A stretch of 43,805 nucleotides of DNA from the NCBI RefSeq assembly GCF_000517265.1, contig NZ_AYSJ01000012.1, positions 1 through 43,805 of the forward strand. The letters are read 5' to 3'. Shown here one piece after another: positions 1 to 14,132 of the stretch; within the stretch, counting starts at the first letter, position 1; each line of letters opens with the position of its first letter. The stretch is from Photorhabdus khanii NC19. Lineage in GTDB: Bacteria > Pseudomonadota > Gammaproteobacteria > Enterobacterales > Enterobacteriaceae. A model generated the notes under the pieces. That model was not told the origin of the DNA, ran no database searches, and saw only the letters and a program-made list of their open reading frames with translations. A program made the position numbers and the translations under genes.

Positions 1-26
1 AACATTCTGGTTCAGCCGGGCTGCGT

Positions 27-54
27 ATACTACGCTTTTCGCCCGCAGAGTCAA
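27..54 (-). promoter_or_regulatory. rRNA operon P2 promoter
   Basis: On the minus strand, a -35 box TTGACT (49-54) and a -10 box TAGTAT (27-32) are separated by 16 bp. The -35 and the following CTG match the E. coli rrn P2 core. It points left, so the rRNA genes should begin just outside the window. This matches E. coli, where hemG is followed by rrnA. No rRNA sequence is in the window. Confidence 0.85.
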
Positions 55-113
55 GCGCTGATTCACGTTGCTCTGCCTGACCTCACACGTTTTGTCAGCG
101 TTGTGTCGGTCAG

Positions 114-168
114 TGGTGGCGCATTATAGGGAGTTCTTTGGCGCTGGCAAGCGTTTATTAAAAAAAAA
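114..168 (-). promoter_or_regulatory. rRNA operon P1 promoter with UP element
   Basis: On the minus strand, -35 TTGCCA (145-150) and a perfect -10 TATAAT (123-128) are 16 bp apart, the short spacing typical of rrn P1. The -10 is followed by the GC-rich discriminator GCGCCACC and a predicted +1 A at 114, as in E. coli rrnB P1. An A/T run at 154-168 fits an UP element contacting the alpha C-terminal domain. The discriminator predicts growth-rate and ppGpp/DksA control. FIS sites would lie at about 170-260, inside the hemG 3' end, but none was identified. Confidence 0.88.
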
Positions 169-219
169 CTTCCGTTCGCGGCTTTTTTCAACCAAAAACT
201 GAAAAAAAGAACAAATCAG

Positions 220-756
220 TTATTTTTCACTCGCTATTTCAAGGAAATCATCAGCAAAATGATCGACTTGCTGCCAGTCAGTGTATTCAATCTCTTTGGT
301 TATATCAGTTTCTCCACCTGTCATCCTCATGATCAGTTTAACCATTACACGATCAAACCAGCGATAACGAGGATAAAGTAACGCACCAGCAAAAACACCA
401 CACAGATCTGGCTGCCAAGGGGTATTAAGCAAAAATTTACGAACATACACATTCGTTTCAGGTGTACGCTTCTCTGGTTTCCTTGCCGTCAGATTCACGC
501 CAAAAAATGCAGTTGGCATTTTATTCAGTTGTTGTTGATGACGAACAGCAAATTTTTTCAATGCTAAACTAAAATGACCATATCTGATTGAAGCTCCAAT
601 CATAACTTTGTCATAAGATTTCAAATCGATTGTTTCTGCGGTTGCTAAATCTCTGAGATCACATATCTGCCCTGCTCTGCGTAGATTCTCAGCAATGCGG
701 GTAATAATTTTCTTAGTCTGCCCATCCCGGCTGGAGTAAAGCAATAAACAGTTCAT
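220..756 (-). CDS. hemG: Menaquinone-dependent protoporphyrinogen IX dehydrogenase
   Basis: HemG oxidises protoporphyrinogen IX to protoporphyrin IX, the next-to-last step of heme synthesis, passing electrons to the quinone pool at the inner membrane. The 178-aa protein is close to the E. coli length (181). It opens with a flavodoxin fold: LLYSSRDGQTKKI at residues 5-17 is the FMN phosphate-binding loop. The long insertion at about 120-150, rich in basic and aromatic residues, is typical of HemG rather than of electron-carrier flavodoxins. It lies 23 bp after trkH and reads in the same direction, and the rrn promoters follow it directly. This repeats the E. coli trkH-hemG-rrn order. Confidence 0.93.
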   Translation of the reverse strand: MNCLLLYSSRDGQTKKIITRIAENLRRAGQICDLRDLATAETIDLKSYDKVMIGASIRYGHFSLALKKFAVRHQQQLNKMPTAFFGVNLTARKPEKRTPETNVYVRKFLLNTPWQPDLCGVFAGALLYPRYRWFDRVMVKLIMRMTGGETDITKEIEYTDWQQVDHFADDFLEIASEK

Positions 757-779
757 AGCGATATCCTTCTTTCAATAGA

Positions 780-2231
780 TTATTCACGCCAGAAGGTCGG
801 TGTAAATAAAACTAACAAAGTAAATACTTCCAAGCGACCAAACAACATTGTTATAACTAATATCCATTTAGCCGCAGGATTCATTGCAGTGAAATTATCA
901 GCAACAACCCCCAACCCAGGCCCTAGATTATTCAGTGTAGCGGCTATCGCAGAAAAAGCAGAAAGTTCATCTACGCCAGTAGCGATAAGTAATAACAAAC
1001 TGATGATAAATACCAAAGCATAAGCAGAGAAGAATCCCCAGACAGCTTCAATAATACGTTCAGGTAATGCTCTTCGCCCTAATTTTAGGGTATAAACCGC
1101 ATTCGGATGAACCAACCGCTTCAACTCACGGGAACCTTGGAGGAATAGCAACAAGATACGAATGACTTTCAGTCCCCCCCCGGTCGAACCCGCACAGCCA
1201 CCGATAAAAGCAGAACACAACAGCAGTATTGGCAAAAATGACGGCCAACGGGCAAAGCTATCTGTACTAAACCCAGCCGTTGTCGCCATTGAAACAACCT
1301 GGAAAAAAGCTTGATTCAGTGTCTCCATTCCCGATTTATAAACAGCATAGTGCCATAAGATAAAAGTACAGATAATCACCAGTGCTAATTGAATAAAGAT
1401 GAACATACGGAATTCAGGGTCTCGCCAGTACACTGTCAGACTGCGCCCCGTTAACACCGCGAAATGCAGACCAAAATTACAACCAGAAATCAGCAGAAAA
1501 ACCGCAATGATAGTATTTATCACAGGGCTATTAAAATAACCGATACTGGCATCATGAGTAGAAAATCCACCAATTGCAATGGTTGAAAAGCTGTGGGAAA
1601 TAGCATCAAAAACTGACATACCAGCCGCCCATAACGCCAGAGCACAGGCAATTGTCAGTAACACATAAATCAACCACAAAGTTTTCGCTGTCTCAGCAAT
1701 TCGTGGACGCATTTTATTATCTTTCAAAGGCCCTGGCATTTCAGCCCGATAAAGCTGCATCCCTCCGACCCCAAGCAGAGGCAGTATTGCAACAGCCAGC
1801 ACAATAATCCCCATCCCCCCCAACCATTGCAACATCTGCCGATAGAAGAGAATTGCTTTAGGCAAGGTGTCAAGCCCAATAAGTGTTGTAGCACCCGTTG
1901 TTGTTAAACCAGAGAAAGATTCAAAGAATGCATCTGTAATAGAAAGATTTGGCTGCTCAGAAAAGATGAAAGGTAAAGCCCCAACACTACCAAGTACCGT
2001 CCAAAACAAAACAACGATAAGAAACCCTTCCCGAGGCTTTAATTCATGTTTTTGCTCCCGGTTTGGCATCCAAAGCATCAAACCAATAACTAAAGCAAAA
2101 ATAAATGTCTGACTAAATGCACGCCCAGCGCCATCACGATAGATTAGTGCTACCAACCCTGGAATAATCATGGTGACAGAGAAAAGAATGACAAGCAGCC
2201 CAACAATACGGGTTATGGCACGAAAATGCAT
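780..2231 (-). CDS. trkH: Trk system potassium uptake protein TrkH
   Basis: TrkH is the pore-forming membrane subunit of the low-affinity Trk potassium transporter; it works with the NAD-binding regulator TrkA, which is not in this window. The 483-aa length equals that of E. coli TrkH. The sequence is hydrophobic throughout, with the repeated membrane-pore-membrane architecture. Glycine-rich selectivity loops are visible, for example TTTGATTLIG near residue 111 and GGCAGSTGGGLKVIR near 345. It follows yigZ closely and precedes hemG in the same direction, as in E. coli, suggesting cotranscription from pepQ through hemG. Confidence 0.95.
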   Translation of the reverse strand: MHFRAITRIVGLLVILFSVTMIIPGLVALIYRDGAGRAFSQTFIFALVIGLMLWMPNREQKHELKPREGFLIVVLFWTVLGSVGALPFIFSEQPNLSITDAFFESFSGLTTTGATTLIGLDTLPKAILFYRQMLQWLGGMGIIVLAVAILPLLGVGGMQLYRAEMPGPLKDNKMRPRIAETAKTLWLIYVLLTIACALALWAAGMSVFDAISHSFSTIAIGGFSTHDASIGYFNSPVINTIIAVFLLISGCNFGLHFAVLTGRSLTVYWRDPEFRMFIFIQLALVIICTFILWHYAVYKSGMETLNQAFFQVVSMATTAGFSTDSFARWPSFLPILLLCSAFIGGCAGSTGGGLKVIRILLLFLQGSRELKRLVHPNAVYTLKLGRRALPERIIEAVWGFFSAYALVFIISLLLLIATGVDELSAFSAIAATLNNLGPGLGVVADNFTAMNPAAKWILVITMLFGRLEVFTLLVLFTPTFWRE

Positions 2232-2278
2232 TCAGCTGGTTCCTTAGAAATCCAGTTAACACAGTTAACAGAGAATAT

Positions 2279-2890
2279 TTACAGATCAGGTGTTAAATAC
2301 AGTACACCACGACTCAGATCACGTAATTTATCACCGACTTCACCCACCAAGGTAGCAGGAAGTGAAATTCGCAAAGTAACACTCTCTGCATATTCACTGG
2401 CAATAATCTGCCCCTCTGATTTCTGTAATAACTGTTCAATCATAGAGATATGGGCATATTCACACTGCAAGGAGCAAATTTTCTGTGGAACCATATATTT
2501 TGTTTCCAATAATTTCAGCGCCTGTTGGACACTATTTCCATATGCCCTTACTAATCCACCGGTACCTAATTTTATTCCGCCAAAATAACGAACAACAACT
2601 GCGGTTATTTCACCGATATTATTTCCCATAAGCTGAGATAGCATCGGCTTACCTGCGGTCCCTGAAGGCTCTCCATCATCAGAAAAACCCAATTGTTGTG
2701 AATCATCCGGAGCACCAGCAACAAATGCCCAGCAATGATGCCGGGCATCAGGGTACTGAGCTTTGATTTGCTGGATAAATACCTTAGCTTCATCTACTCC
2801 ACAGGTATGCTCCAGCAGGGTAATAAAGCGACTTTTTTTAATCTCCTCAGTCAAACTCACTGGAGCTGCGGGTATCAAATAAGGCTTCAT
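2279..2890 (-). CDS. yigZ: YigZ/IMPACT family protein
   Basis: This 203-aa protein belongs to the conserved UPF0029/IMPACT family; YigZ has a ribosomal-protein-like N-terminal domain and a C-terminal EF-G-like domain. Its cellular role is not firmly known; the eukaryotic relative IMPACT acts in GCN2 translational control. The family signature FSDDGEPSGTAGKPML is clear in the middle of the N-terminal domain, as is KKSRFI near the start. The start codon overlaps the pepQ stop by one base (TAATG), so translation is probably coupled to pepQ. Confidence 0.92.
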   Translation of the reverse strand: MKPYLIPAAPVSLTEEIKKSRFITLLEHTCGVDEAKVFIQQIKAQYPDARHHCWAFVAGAPDDSQQLGFSDDGEPSGTAGKPMLSQLMGNNIGEITAVVVRYFGGIKLGTGGLVRAYGNSVQQALKLLETKYMVPQKICSLQCEYAHISMIEQLLQKSEGQIIASEYAESVTLRISLPATLVGEVGDKLRDLSRGVLYLTPDL

Positions 2891-4224
2891 TATGGTAGTT
2901 GCAAATCCCTAGTCATATTTTCCACCTTATTTTCATGGATAACAATGTTGTCTTCAATACGAATACCGCCGAACGGTTTAAACATCCCAATTTTATTCCA
3001 GTCAAAATGCTTACTGAACTCACTTTCACGCCAAGGTGCAAGCAACGACTCAATAAAATAAAGGCCAGGCTCGATAGTTAGCACCATACGGGGTTCCAGA
3101 ATACGGGTACAACGCAGATATGGATATATAGCCGGAGCTGCTAAATGTGTACCGGTATCATCCTGCATAAACCCTGCCGCATCATGGACCTGCAATCCAA
3201 GAGGATGACCAATACCATGTGGAAAGAATGGTGTTGTTAGCCCTTTTTCAACGATGGCTTCTTCACTAACACCTTTAACAATGCCGTGTTTTTTCAACAA
3301 TTTAGAAATCCTATGATGCATCTGAATATGATATTCAGTGTAGCAAACTCCTGCTTTAATCGTACTGATTAGCGCTTTTTGTTCCGCATTCATATCTTTA
3401 ATCAGAGCAGCAAATTCGTTATTACTTTTTGCTGAATAAGTACGGGTGATATCTGCTGCGTAGCCATTATATTCAGCACCAGCATCAATCAGGAAACTAC
3501 GCATTTCCGAAGGCGCATTATGCTGCAATACGGTGTAATGCAAAACAGCCGCATTTTCATTTATAGCAATAATATTGTCATAAGGCACATCTGTATCACG
3601 ATGACCTGTTGCCATCAGATAAGATATATTAATATCAAATTCACTCATTCCAGCCTGAAATGCCTCATGAGCTGCCAGATGCCCAACAACAGCCGTTTTT
3701 TGCGCCTCACGCATACAGGCCAGTTCATAATTTGTTTTATATGAACGATAGAAATGCAAATAATCCAGAACAGCTTTCGGATTGATATTATGTTCAGAAA
3801 AATCAAGTTCTTTTGCCCTTGGTTGTGAACAACCAATATAAGCAACATTCTGTTTCACATAAGTACTTAACTCTGAATTGATATCTCCGGTATTTGCCAG
3901 ATGAATCATTTCAACTTCTTTAGTCCAGTAGCTGGTTGGCAACGGTTCTACGCTGTGCCAATAATCTATCGGTGAATAAAACCATAATTTAGGCTTATTA
4001 ATACCATCTACCCATAACCAACAATTAGGTACTTTAGTTACGGGTACCCAAGCTTTGAAGTGAGCACTAACTTTAAAAGGATAGTCTCTGTCATCTAGGA
4101 AAATACGCTGTAATTCACCGGAGTGAATAAGCAGAGCATCCAATTGATTACGGGCCAGTACTTCGCGCGTACGTTGTTGCAATGTAGAGATATGTTCGTG
4201 ATACAGAGATGCCAACTTTTCCAT
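2890..4224 (-). CDS. pepQ: Xaa-Pro dipeptidase PepQ
   Basis: PepQ hydrolyses dipeptides with C-terminal proline in the cytoplasm; E. coli PepQ can also act on organophosphate esters. The 444-aa length matches E. coli (443). The pita-bread M24 metallopeptidase fold is shown by the metal-binding segments in order: [18 protein letters not shown] (two Asp), [13 protein letters not shown] (His), [10 protein letters not shown] (Glu) and [11 protein letters not shown] (Glu). It is divergent from fadB across a 274-bp control region and is probably the first gene of the pepQ-yigZ-trkH-hemG unit. Confidence 0.95.
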   Translation of the reverse strand: MEKLASLYHEHISTLQQRTREVLARNQLDALLIHSGELQRIFLDDRDYPFKVSAHFKAWVPVTKVPNCWLWVDGINKPKLWFYSPIDYWHSVEPLPTSYWTKEVEMIHLANTGDINSELSTYVKQNVAYIGCSQPRAKELDFSEHNINPKAVLDYLHFYRSYKTNYELACMREAQKTAVVGHLAAHEAFQAGMSEFDINISYLMATGHRDTDVPYDNIIAINENAAVLHYTVLQHNAPSEMRSFLIDAGAEYNGYAADITRTYSAKSNNEFAALIKDMNAEQKALISTIKAGVCYTEYHIQMHHRISKLLKKHGIVKGVSEEAIVEKGLTTPFFPHGIGHPLGLQVHDAAGFMQDDTGTHLAAPAIYPYLRCTRILEPRMVLTIEPGLYFIESLLAPWRESEFSKHFDWNKIGMFKPFGGIRIEDNIVIHENKVENMTRDLQLP

Positions 4225-4368
4225 TTCAATTGACCTTTTTTTATTTTATGGCTGAACCATTAGCTTATCACAATCATTGATATTTGCAGGTATCACGCGA
4301 AAATCATCCCAATTTATCAGATCCCGCTAACTCCTTATTTATAAAAATATAAAAACAACTATTGTTAA

Positions 4369-4384
4369 TGAGATACAAATCTCA
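4369..4384. promoter_or_regulatory. Palindrome in the pepQ-fadB control region
   Basis: TGAGAT and ATCTCA flank a 4-base centre, forming a perfect 6-bp inverted repeat about 70 bp upstream of the FadR-type operator. The symmetry and location suggest a protein-binding site. It does not match a consensus I can name, so this stays an unassigned candidate. Confidence 0.35.
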
Positions 4385-4419
4385 CTTGTGATCACCCTTG
4401 CAAAAAACTAATCACTCAT

Positions 4420-4472
4420 TTGCATTTACTTAACATAATAACCACAATCAAGCCTATCTGGTCATACCAGAT
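4420..4472 (+). promoter_or_regulatory. fadBA promoter with FadR operator
   Basis: The 17-bp sequence at 4456-4472 has perfect symmetric arms ATCTGGT and ACCAGAT around CAT. It fits the FadR operator pattern (AnCTGGTCnnACCAGnT) almost completely. A possible promoter just upstream has -35 TTGCAT (4420-4425) and -10 CACAAT (4443-4448) with 17-bp spacing, placing the operator over the transcription start. By the known logic, FadR represses fadBA until long-chain acyl-CoA releases it. The operator call is strong; the exact promoter boxes are tentative. Confidence 0.82.
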
Positions 4473-4498
4473 GGTATGCGCTCATTTAGGAGAACGAC

Positions 4499-7863
<3,365 letters not shown>

Positions 7864-7911
7864 GAACTTATCTGTAGAAAATATTATAACTGAGTCGTTG
7901 TTGCCGTAATT

Positions 7912-7939
7912 CCCGCCTGTCAGGGGCGGGTTTTTTTTT
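7912..7939 (+). terminator. fadBA rho-independent terminator
   Basis: CCCGCC (7912-7917) pairs with GGCGGG (7925-7930) and is followed directly by nine T residues. It ends 50-76 bases after the fadA stop. The other strand has no matching U-run, so it probably serves fadBA only, although fre converges on it. Confidence 0.9.
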
Positions 7940-7948
7940 ATTATTATT

Positions 7949-8650
7949 TTAAATGAATTCGAAAGCATCGCCATACATGTTGTCAGCAGAAGCATCACGC
8001 TCACTACAAAAACGCTCACGAGCAATTTTTGCCATTTCAAATCGCCCTGCAATATAGATATCATAATTGGCTAAACTACCAAAATCCTCTAGTACCGCTT
8101 TGAGCACGGTTCCAGTACGTCCACACCATCCATTCTCCGACTGTTCAACAACCGGAACAACCATCAGATTAGGATAACGCTCTGTAAGTAATTGTAATTC
8201 AGCAAGATCATATAAATGTTGTGATTCTCTGCCACCCCAATAAATAGAGATCTGGCGCTCAGGTTGTTCTTCTAACGCTGTCAGCAATATAGAACGGGTA
8301 TAAGAAAAACCCGTCCCTCCCGCAATCAATAACAGTGGATTAGTGCTGCTCTGCCGGAACCAAGCCTTACCATGAGGGATATCAACATTGACCACTTTCT
8401 GATCCAAAATTCTATCCATCACAGCCATCGCATATAAATTCAGCTCAGAAGCACCAATATGCAGTTCAATAAACTTCTTTTCTGAAGGCGTTGATGCCAT
8501 TGAAAACGGACGTTTATCTCTCGGATCCATCACCACCATCAGATACTGACCGGCGCGGAATGAGAACGGAGAATCCGGAAGTAACCGTACCCGATAAACC
8601 GTCTCCGTAATAGCCTCTACAGAGGTTACTTTACAGCTCAGTGTTGTCAT
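7949..8650 (-). CDS. fre: NAD(P)H-flavin reductase Fre
   Basis: Fre reduces free riboflavin, FMN or FAD with NADH or NADPH, giving reduced flavin for ferric iron reduction and other enzymes. The 233-aa length equals that of E. coli Fre. RPFSMAS at about residue 47 is the flavin-contact motif, and [12 protein letters not shown] the NAD(P)-binding turn; the C-terminus GDAFEFI is the usual Fre ending. If this is a luminescent Photorhabdus, Fre could feed FMNH2 to luciferase, as LuxG does in marine bacteria; that is inference. It sits 10 bp after ubiD in the same direction, as in E. coli. Confidence 0.96.
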   Translation of the reverse strand: MTTLSCKVTSVEAITETVYRVRLLPDSPFSFRAGQYLMVVMDPRDKRPFSMASTPSEKKFIELHIGASELNLYAMAVMDRILDQKVVNVDIPHGKAWFRQSSTNPLLLIAGGTGFSYTRSILLTALEEQPERQISIYWGGRESQHLYDLAELQLLTERYPNLMVVPVVEQSENGWCGRTGTVLKAVLEDFGSLANYDIYIAGRFEMAKIARERFCSERDASADNMYGDAFEFI

Positions 8651-8660
8651 GCGTTCCCTC

Positions 8661-10142
8661 TTATGGTCCTAAAATATCTAATTCATCCCAAATCTTGTTG
8701 ACGTGGGTACGCACTTCTTCACTCATCACAATAGGGCGTCCCCATTCCCTCTGCGTTTCCCCCGGCCATTTATTCGTTGCATCCATTCCCATCTTTGACC
8801 CTAATCCTGAGACTGGTGATGCAAAATCGAGATAATCGATTGGTGTATTCTCCATTAATACTGTATCTCTTGCCGGATCCATTCGTGTAGTTATTGCCCA
8901 AATGACATCGTTCCAGTCTCTGGCATTAATATCATCATCACAAACAATAACAAATTTTGTATACATAAATTGCCGCAGATACGACCAAACTCCCATCATG
9001 ACTCGCTTGGCATGACCAGCGTACTGTTTCTTCATGGTCACAACGGCAAGACGATAGGAACAGCCTTCCGGCGGCAGATAAAAATCGACAATTTCAGGAA
9101 ACTGCTTTTGTAAAATCGGTACTAACACCTCATTCAATGCAACCCCTAGCACAGCAGGTTCATCTGGCGGGCGACCAGTATAAGTCGAATGATAAATAGC
9201 ATCATGGCGCTGAGTAATATGCGTCACAGTGAACACTGGGAACATATCGATTTCATTATAATAGCCTGTATGGTCACCATATGGCCCTTCTGGAGCTAAT
9301 TCGCCAGGCTCAATATATCCTTCTAATATGATCTCAGCACTTGCTGGTACTTCCAGGTTATTTGAAAGACATTTCACAACTTCTGTTTTATATCCTCTTA
9401 ATAACCCAGCAAATGCATATTCCGATAACGTGTCAGGAACTGGCGTCACAGCACCTAATATTGTTGCGGGATCGGCACCTAACGCAACAGCTACCGGGAA
9501 GCGTTTTCCTGGATGTGCCTGACACCATTCCTGAAAATCAAGGGCTCCACCACGATGAGATAACCAGCGCATAATGAGTTTATTTTTACCCAGCACTTGT
9601 TGGCGATAAATACCAAGATTTTGCCGCTCTTTATTCGGACCACGGGTTACTGTCAGCCCCCAAGTAATCAGCGGAGCAGCGTCTTCTGGCCAACAGTGCA
9701 TTATAGGAAGACGGGTTAAATCTACATCATCACCAACCCAAACTTGTTCCTGACAAGGCGCACTATTAAGCCGTTTGGTCGGCATATTAAGAACTTGCTT
9801 AAATTTCGGCAGCTTCTCCACCAAGTCTCGAAAACCTTTCGGAGGATCAGGCTCTTTCAAAAAAGCCAGTAACTTACCGACATCGTGCAAAGCCTTAACA
9901 TCTTTCTGCCCCATCCCCATAGCAACACGCTCAGTGGTACCAAACAAATTACACAATACAGGCATTGAATAACCTTTGGGATTTTCAAACAGTAAGGCAG
10001 GACCACCAGCGCGAAGGGTACGATCCGCAATTTCAGTCATCTCTAAATAAGGATCAACTTCGAGACTGATACGTTTCAATTCACCTTTCTGTTCCAACAA
10101 GGTCAGAAAATCTCTTAAGTCACGGTATTTCATACTATCCAT
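8661..10142 (-). CDS. ubiD: 3-octaprenyl-4-hydroxybenzoate decarboxylase UbiD
   Basis: UbiD decarboxylates the prenylated 4-hydroxybenzoate ring in ubiquinone synthesis, using prenylated FMN made by UbiX (not in this window). The 493-aa protein is collinear with E. coli UbiD (497 aa) from the start [20 protein letters not shown]. Conserved blocks include [40 protein letters not shown] and [11 protein letters not shown]. It is followed closely by fre, as in E. coli. The quinone pathway is well represented here, with ubiB, ubiJ and ubiE nearby. Confidence 0.96.
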   Translation of the reverse strand: MDSMKYRDLRDFLTLLEQKGELKRISLEVDPYLEMTEIADRTLRAGGPALLFENPKGYSMPVLCNLFGTTERVAMGMGQKDVKALHDVGKLLAFLKEPDPPKGFRDLVEKLPKFKQVLNMPTKRLNSAPCQEQVWVGDDVDLTRLPIMHCWPEDAAPLITWGLTVTRGPNKERQNLGIYRQQVLGKNKLIMRWLSHRGGALDFQEWCQAHPGKRFPVAVALGADPATILGAVTPVPDTLSEYAFAGLLRGYKTEVVKCLSNNLEVPASAEIILEGYIEPGELAPEGPYGDHTGYYNEIDMFPVFTVTHITQRHDAIYHSTYTGRPPDEPAVLGVALNEVLVPILQKQFPEIVDFYLPPEGCSYRLAVVTMKKQYAGHAKRVMMGVWSYLRQFMYTKFVIVCDDDINARDWNDVIWAITTRMDPARDTVLMENTPIDYLDFASPVSGLGSKMGMDATNKWPGETQREWGRPIVMSEEVRTHVNKIWDELDILGP

Positions 10143-10277
10143 TCATGCCGGTTTTTAAGGGGGAAGACATTATAAGCTATCCCACTCAGCTTTTTTATGT
10201 TTTTATCGCAAGACTACAAATTAAACCAATAACTTACTAAAAAGCAATGGGTTTAATTCAACCTTGCGACCTCAAAG

Positions 10278-11003
10278 TCAAATACAACGCAATGGGACCC
10301 AATTAGCTAATACTTTGGTTTCAAATTGCTCAGGGAAAAATTTATTGTGTTGGAATATTTTAAACCCTTCATTCTTACCACTAAAATAACGCAGTTCTTC
10401 GCCATCAATATGCAAACCACTACCTTCACGTAATGCAATCACTATCTCTTCTGGGTTCATTGCACAGAATTCAGCCAAACGTTCATCACGAGTCTCCCCC
10501 ATATGACCACTAATACGGCTATCAATGTAATGAGGGTTAATTTGTATGGGGAACAATCCGATGGACGGCATGACAACAGTGTTACGAACAGGCATATCAT
10601 TAGTAGTACGAATACTTGGCGTCGCCACATTGCAACCAGCACTCCAACCAATATACGGAATATTACGTTCACGCACTGCGCGCTGGATGGGTACAATCAA
10701 ACCGTTTTCATGTAATAGCTGATTCAGTAACCAAGTATTTCCTCCACTAACCAAAATACATTCTGCATTCTCAATCGCCTGAACAGGAGAGTTAAAACGT
10801 TCAATATTTGTTACCCTTATTCCTAAAGCTTCTCCAAGCTCTTTAGCTCGCTGCTCATGATCACCTTGAATAACCGCGTATGCAATCAACACCGCAGAGC
10901 AAATAGCGCGTTTCTCAATCATTACATCTAACCGCTCCTTGGCATAACTCAACCAATCCGGATTACCTGAAAGTTTGCCATTACTCAGCAGAAATACTTC
11001 CAT
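10278..11003 (-). CDS. pepE: Peptidase E-like (alpha-aspartyl dipeptidase) protein
   Basis: Family S51 peptidase E hydrolyses dipeptides with N-terminal aspartate in the cytoplasm. The chosen ATG at 11003 (241 aa, MEVFLLSNGKLSG) has AAGGA eight bases upstream and aligns with the PepE N-terminus; an upstream in-frame extension is unlikely. The catalytic triad is visible as Ser121 in GWSAG, Asp136 in TTNDMP and His158 in INPHY, matching Ser120/Asp135/His157 of Salmonella PepE. The gene sits between ubiD and rfaH, where E. coli has none. It may be a paralogue of the standard pepE, so the symbol is provisional. Confidence 0.85.
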   Translation of the reverse strand: MEVFLLSNGKLSGNPDWLSYAKERLDVMIEKRAICSAVLIAYAVIQGDHEQRAKELGEALGIRVTNIERFNSPVQAIENAECILVSGGNTWLLNQLLHENGLIVPIQRAVRERNIPYIGWSAGCNVATPSIRTTNDMPVRNTVVMPSIGLFPIQINPHYIDSRISGHMGETRDERLAEFCAMNPEEIVIALREGSGLHIDGEELRYFSGKNEGFKIFQHNKFFPEQFETKVLANWVPLRCI

Positions 11004-11226
11004 CTTTCTTTTCCTTATATTAATTGCAGACAGAATCACCAGCATTATATTGATCGCTTTACCTATGGCTTACCATGATATTACTCACAGCTTTTTTACT
11101 AAGAAACGCAGTATCTACTCATAACAATAAATATCTATCATCAAACAATTATCACTGAGATAATTCCTGTAATGCCCTTTCCTATTTTGCTATGCTTAAT
11201 AGTCATTGGATCAAGGTTAAATAAAC

Positions 11227-11715
11227 ATGGAAAACTGGTACCTCATCTACTGTAAGCGTGGGCAAATTTCACGAGCAATAGAAAATCTGGAACGACAGGA
11301 TGTTGCCTGCCTGACTCCTACCGCAAAAATTGAAAAAATAACTCGCGGTAAACGTACTGTGAATACAGAACCCCTTTTTCCTAATTACCTATTTGTTCAG
11401 TTTGACCCAGAAGTTATTCATACCACGACTATCCATTCAACACGTGGCGTTAGCCATTTTGTTCGTTTTGGTATACGCCCAGCTATCGTACCGGACGCTC
11501 TTATTAATGAAATCATGTCTGCAACAGAGCAAGAATATGTATCACCAGATACACCTGTGACCGGTGATACGGTATTAATTACTGAAGGGATATTTGAAGG
11601 ATTGCAGGCTATCTACAATGAGCCAGATGGAGAAACCCGCTCTATTCTATTACTGAATATTCTGAATAAACAATTACCTAAAGCGCTTGATAACAAACAG
11701 TTTGTGAAGCTTTAA
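11227..11715 (+). CDS. rfaH: Transcription antiterminator RfaH
   Basis: RfaH is a NusG paralogue recruited at ops sites in leader RNAs of long operons (LPS, capsule, toxins), where it suppresses pausing and couples translation. The 162-aa length equals that of E. coli RfaH. The NGN domain begins with NWYLIYCKRGQISRAIENL, and the shorter C-terminal domain (about 110-162) corresponds to the part that refolds from alpha-helical to KOW-like beta. It is divergent from the pepE-like gene and convergent with hemB across a shared terminator. Confidence 0.95.
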   Translation: MENWYLIYCKRGQISRAIENLERQDVACLTPTAKIEKITRGKRTVNTEPLFPNYLFVQFDPEVIHTTTIHSTRGVSHFVRFGIRPAIVPDALINEIMSATEQEYVSPDTPVTGDTVLITEGIFEGLQAIYNEPDGETRSILLLNILNKQLPKALDNKQFVKL

Positions 11716-11721
11716 TCAGAC

Positions 11722-11755
11722 AAAAAACGGGCAGAATTCACATTCACCCGTTTTT
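11722..11755. terminator. Bidirectional terminator between rfaH and hemB
   Basis: An A-run leading into ACGGG (ending 11731) pairs with CCCGT leading into a T-run (11747-11755). The stem is flanked by As on one side and Ts on the other, so it can terminate both rfaH (plus) and hemB (minus). Confidence 0.85.
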
Positions 11756-11764
11756 AATCAAATA

Positions 11765-12787
<1,023 letters not shown>

Positions 12788-12795
12788 CTAACTCA

Positions 12796-12819
12796 AACCC
12801 AGCGCATAGACGCTGGGTT
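12796..12819. terminator. Hairpin between tatC and hemB
   Basis: AACCCAGCG (12796-12804) and CGCTGGGTT (12811-12819) form a perfect 9-bp stem with a 6-base loop. Neither side has a good T-run. It may weakly terminate or process the tatABC message before hemB. Confidence 0.5.
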
Positions 12820-12887
12820 AATTAATATGCTATCGCTTTGAGTTAATTATCTTAGCACTACAGAACAACATGTTAAGATTACTATTA

Positions 12888-13664
12888 TCACCTTTCCGTA
12901 TTTGCTTCTGATGTTTGCTCTTCTTCTGAACGATCTCCCAGTTTGCGCTGTCCGGTGTAGAAACGGGAAAGCAAAATCCCCAATTCAAACAGTAGATACA
13001 TAGGAATAGCGAGTAAGGTTTGTGAGAAAACATCCGGCGGCGTTAATAACATGCCAACAACAAAAGCACCTACCAAAATATACGGCCGTTTTTTCTTCAG
13101 GGATTCGGGTGTAACTACCCCACTCCAGCACAATAAAATAATGGCAACCGGTACTTCAAAAGAGACACCAAAGGCCATAAATAGTGCCATGACAAAGCTC
13201 AAATAATTACTAATATCCGTTGCAATCAGAACCCCTACAGGAGCTGTCTTAGCAAAGAATCCAAAAGCAATCGGAAACACAACAAAGTAAGCAAATGCCA
13301 TCCCCAAATAGAACAACAGGCTACTGGAAACGAGCAGAGGGATCATCAAACGACGTTCATGCTTATATAACGCGGGCGCAATAAATGCCCATACCTGATA
13401 GAGAACCATAGGTGCAGATACGAATATAGACACCATAATGGTTAGCTTTATTGGTGTAAAAAAGGGAGAGGCAACATCCGTCGCTATCATACTGGCACCT
13501 TGAGGTAATTGCTTAATCAAAGGTGCAGAGATCATCTGATAGATATCGTTAGAAAAATAGACCAACGCTAAAAAAACCACTAATACAGTAAGTAAACTGT
13601 TTAGAATTCGCTTACGCAGTTCAATAAGGTGACTGATAAGTGGTTGAGTATCATCAACAGCCAT
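12888..13664 (-). CDS. tatC: Sec-independent protein translocase TatC
   Basis: TatC is the six-helix inner-membrane receptor that binds twin-arginine signal peptides as part of the TatBC complex. The 258-aa length equals that of E. coli. The cytoplasmic N-terminus [13 protein letters not shown] carries the conserved signal-recognition residues, and later hydrophobic segments match the six membrane spans, including the periplasmic loop after [11 protein letters not shown]. It ends in a charged tail. Order on the minus strand is tatA-tatB-tatC, as usual. A Tat substrate (the dioxygenase at 23007-23858) lies in the same window. Confidence 0.97.
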   Translation of the reverse strand: MAVDDTQPLISHLIELRKRILNSLLTVLVVFLALVYFSNDIYQMISAPLIKQLPQGASMIATDVASPFFTPIKLTIMVSIFVSAPMVLYQVWAFIAPALYKHERRLMIPLLVSSSLLFYLGMAFAYFVVFPIAFGFFAKTAPVGVLIATDISNYLSFVMALFMAFGVSFEVPVAIILLCWSGVVTPESLKKKRPYILVGAFVVGMLLTPPDVFSQTLLAIPMYLLFELGILLSRFYTGQRKLGDRSEEEQTSEANTER

Positions 13665-13685
13665 GTTTTTGTGTTCACCATTAAC

Positions 13686-14129
13686 TTAATCAGAAGTTTT
13701 TTTCTTCGTTTCAGAAACCGCTTTATCATCCACCAGAGAAGATGATATGGGCGAAGCCACAATCTGAGACTCTGCTGGCTTTTGAGCCACCTCATCTGTT
13801 TCTGATGCTTTCATATTCCCTGCATCAGGCTCATTTTGGTATGCCTTTTTCAAAGACTCAGCCGCTTCTTTTAGCTCATCCATCGAAGCTTTCAATTCCG
13901 GGGACAAATTCTGTAACCCCGCCTCTTCTTCGACTTTTTTCAGGCTTTCCTGGAGCTCTTGCAATTTCAGCTCCTGAGCAAGCTCATTTTGGACGTTAGC
14001 CGCTAAAGAGCGTAATGCTCTGATCCAACCGGCAACCGTTTTAACTGCCACAGGTAGCCGTTCTGGCCCCAGAACCACCAAGCCAATGACCATAACCAAC
14101 AGCAGTTCACTAAAACCAATGTCAAACAC
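13686..14129 (-). CDS. tatB: Sec-independent protein translocase TatB
   Basis: TatB partners with TatC in the Tat receptor complex. It begins [26 protein letters not shown], a single N-terminal membrane helix followed by the GPERLP hinge and an amphipathic helix. A charged region rich in E, K and Q and a disordered Ala/Ser/Glu tail complete 147 aa, shorter than E. coli TatB (171) only in the variable tail. It starts three bases after the tatA stop and is followed by tatC after 21 bp. Confidence 0.96.
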   Translation of the reverse strand: MFDIGFSELLLVMVIGLVVLGPERLPVAVKTVAGWIRALRSLAANVQNELAQELKLQELQESLKKVEEEAGLQNLSPELKASMDELKEAAESLKKAYQNEPDAGNMKASETDEVAQKPAESQIVASPISSSLVDDKAVSETKKKTSD

Positions 14130-14132
14130 GGT

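Noticed and set aside
4384-4404. CRP-like half-site TGTGATC upstream of fadB
   Set aside because: Only one half matches; the second half lacks TCACA.
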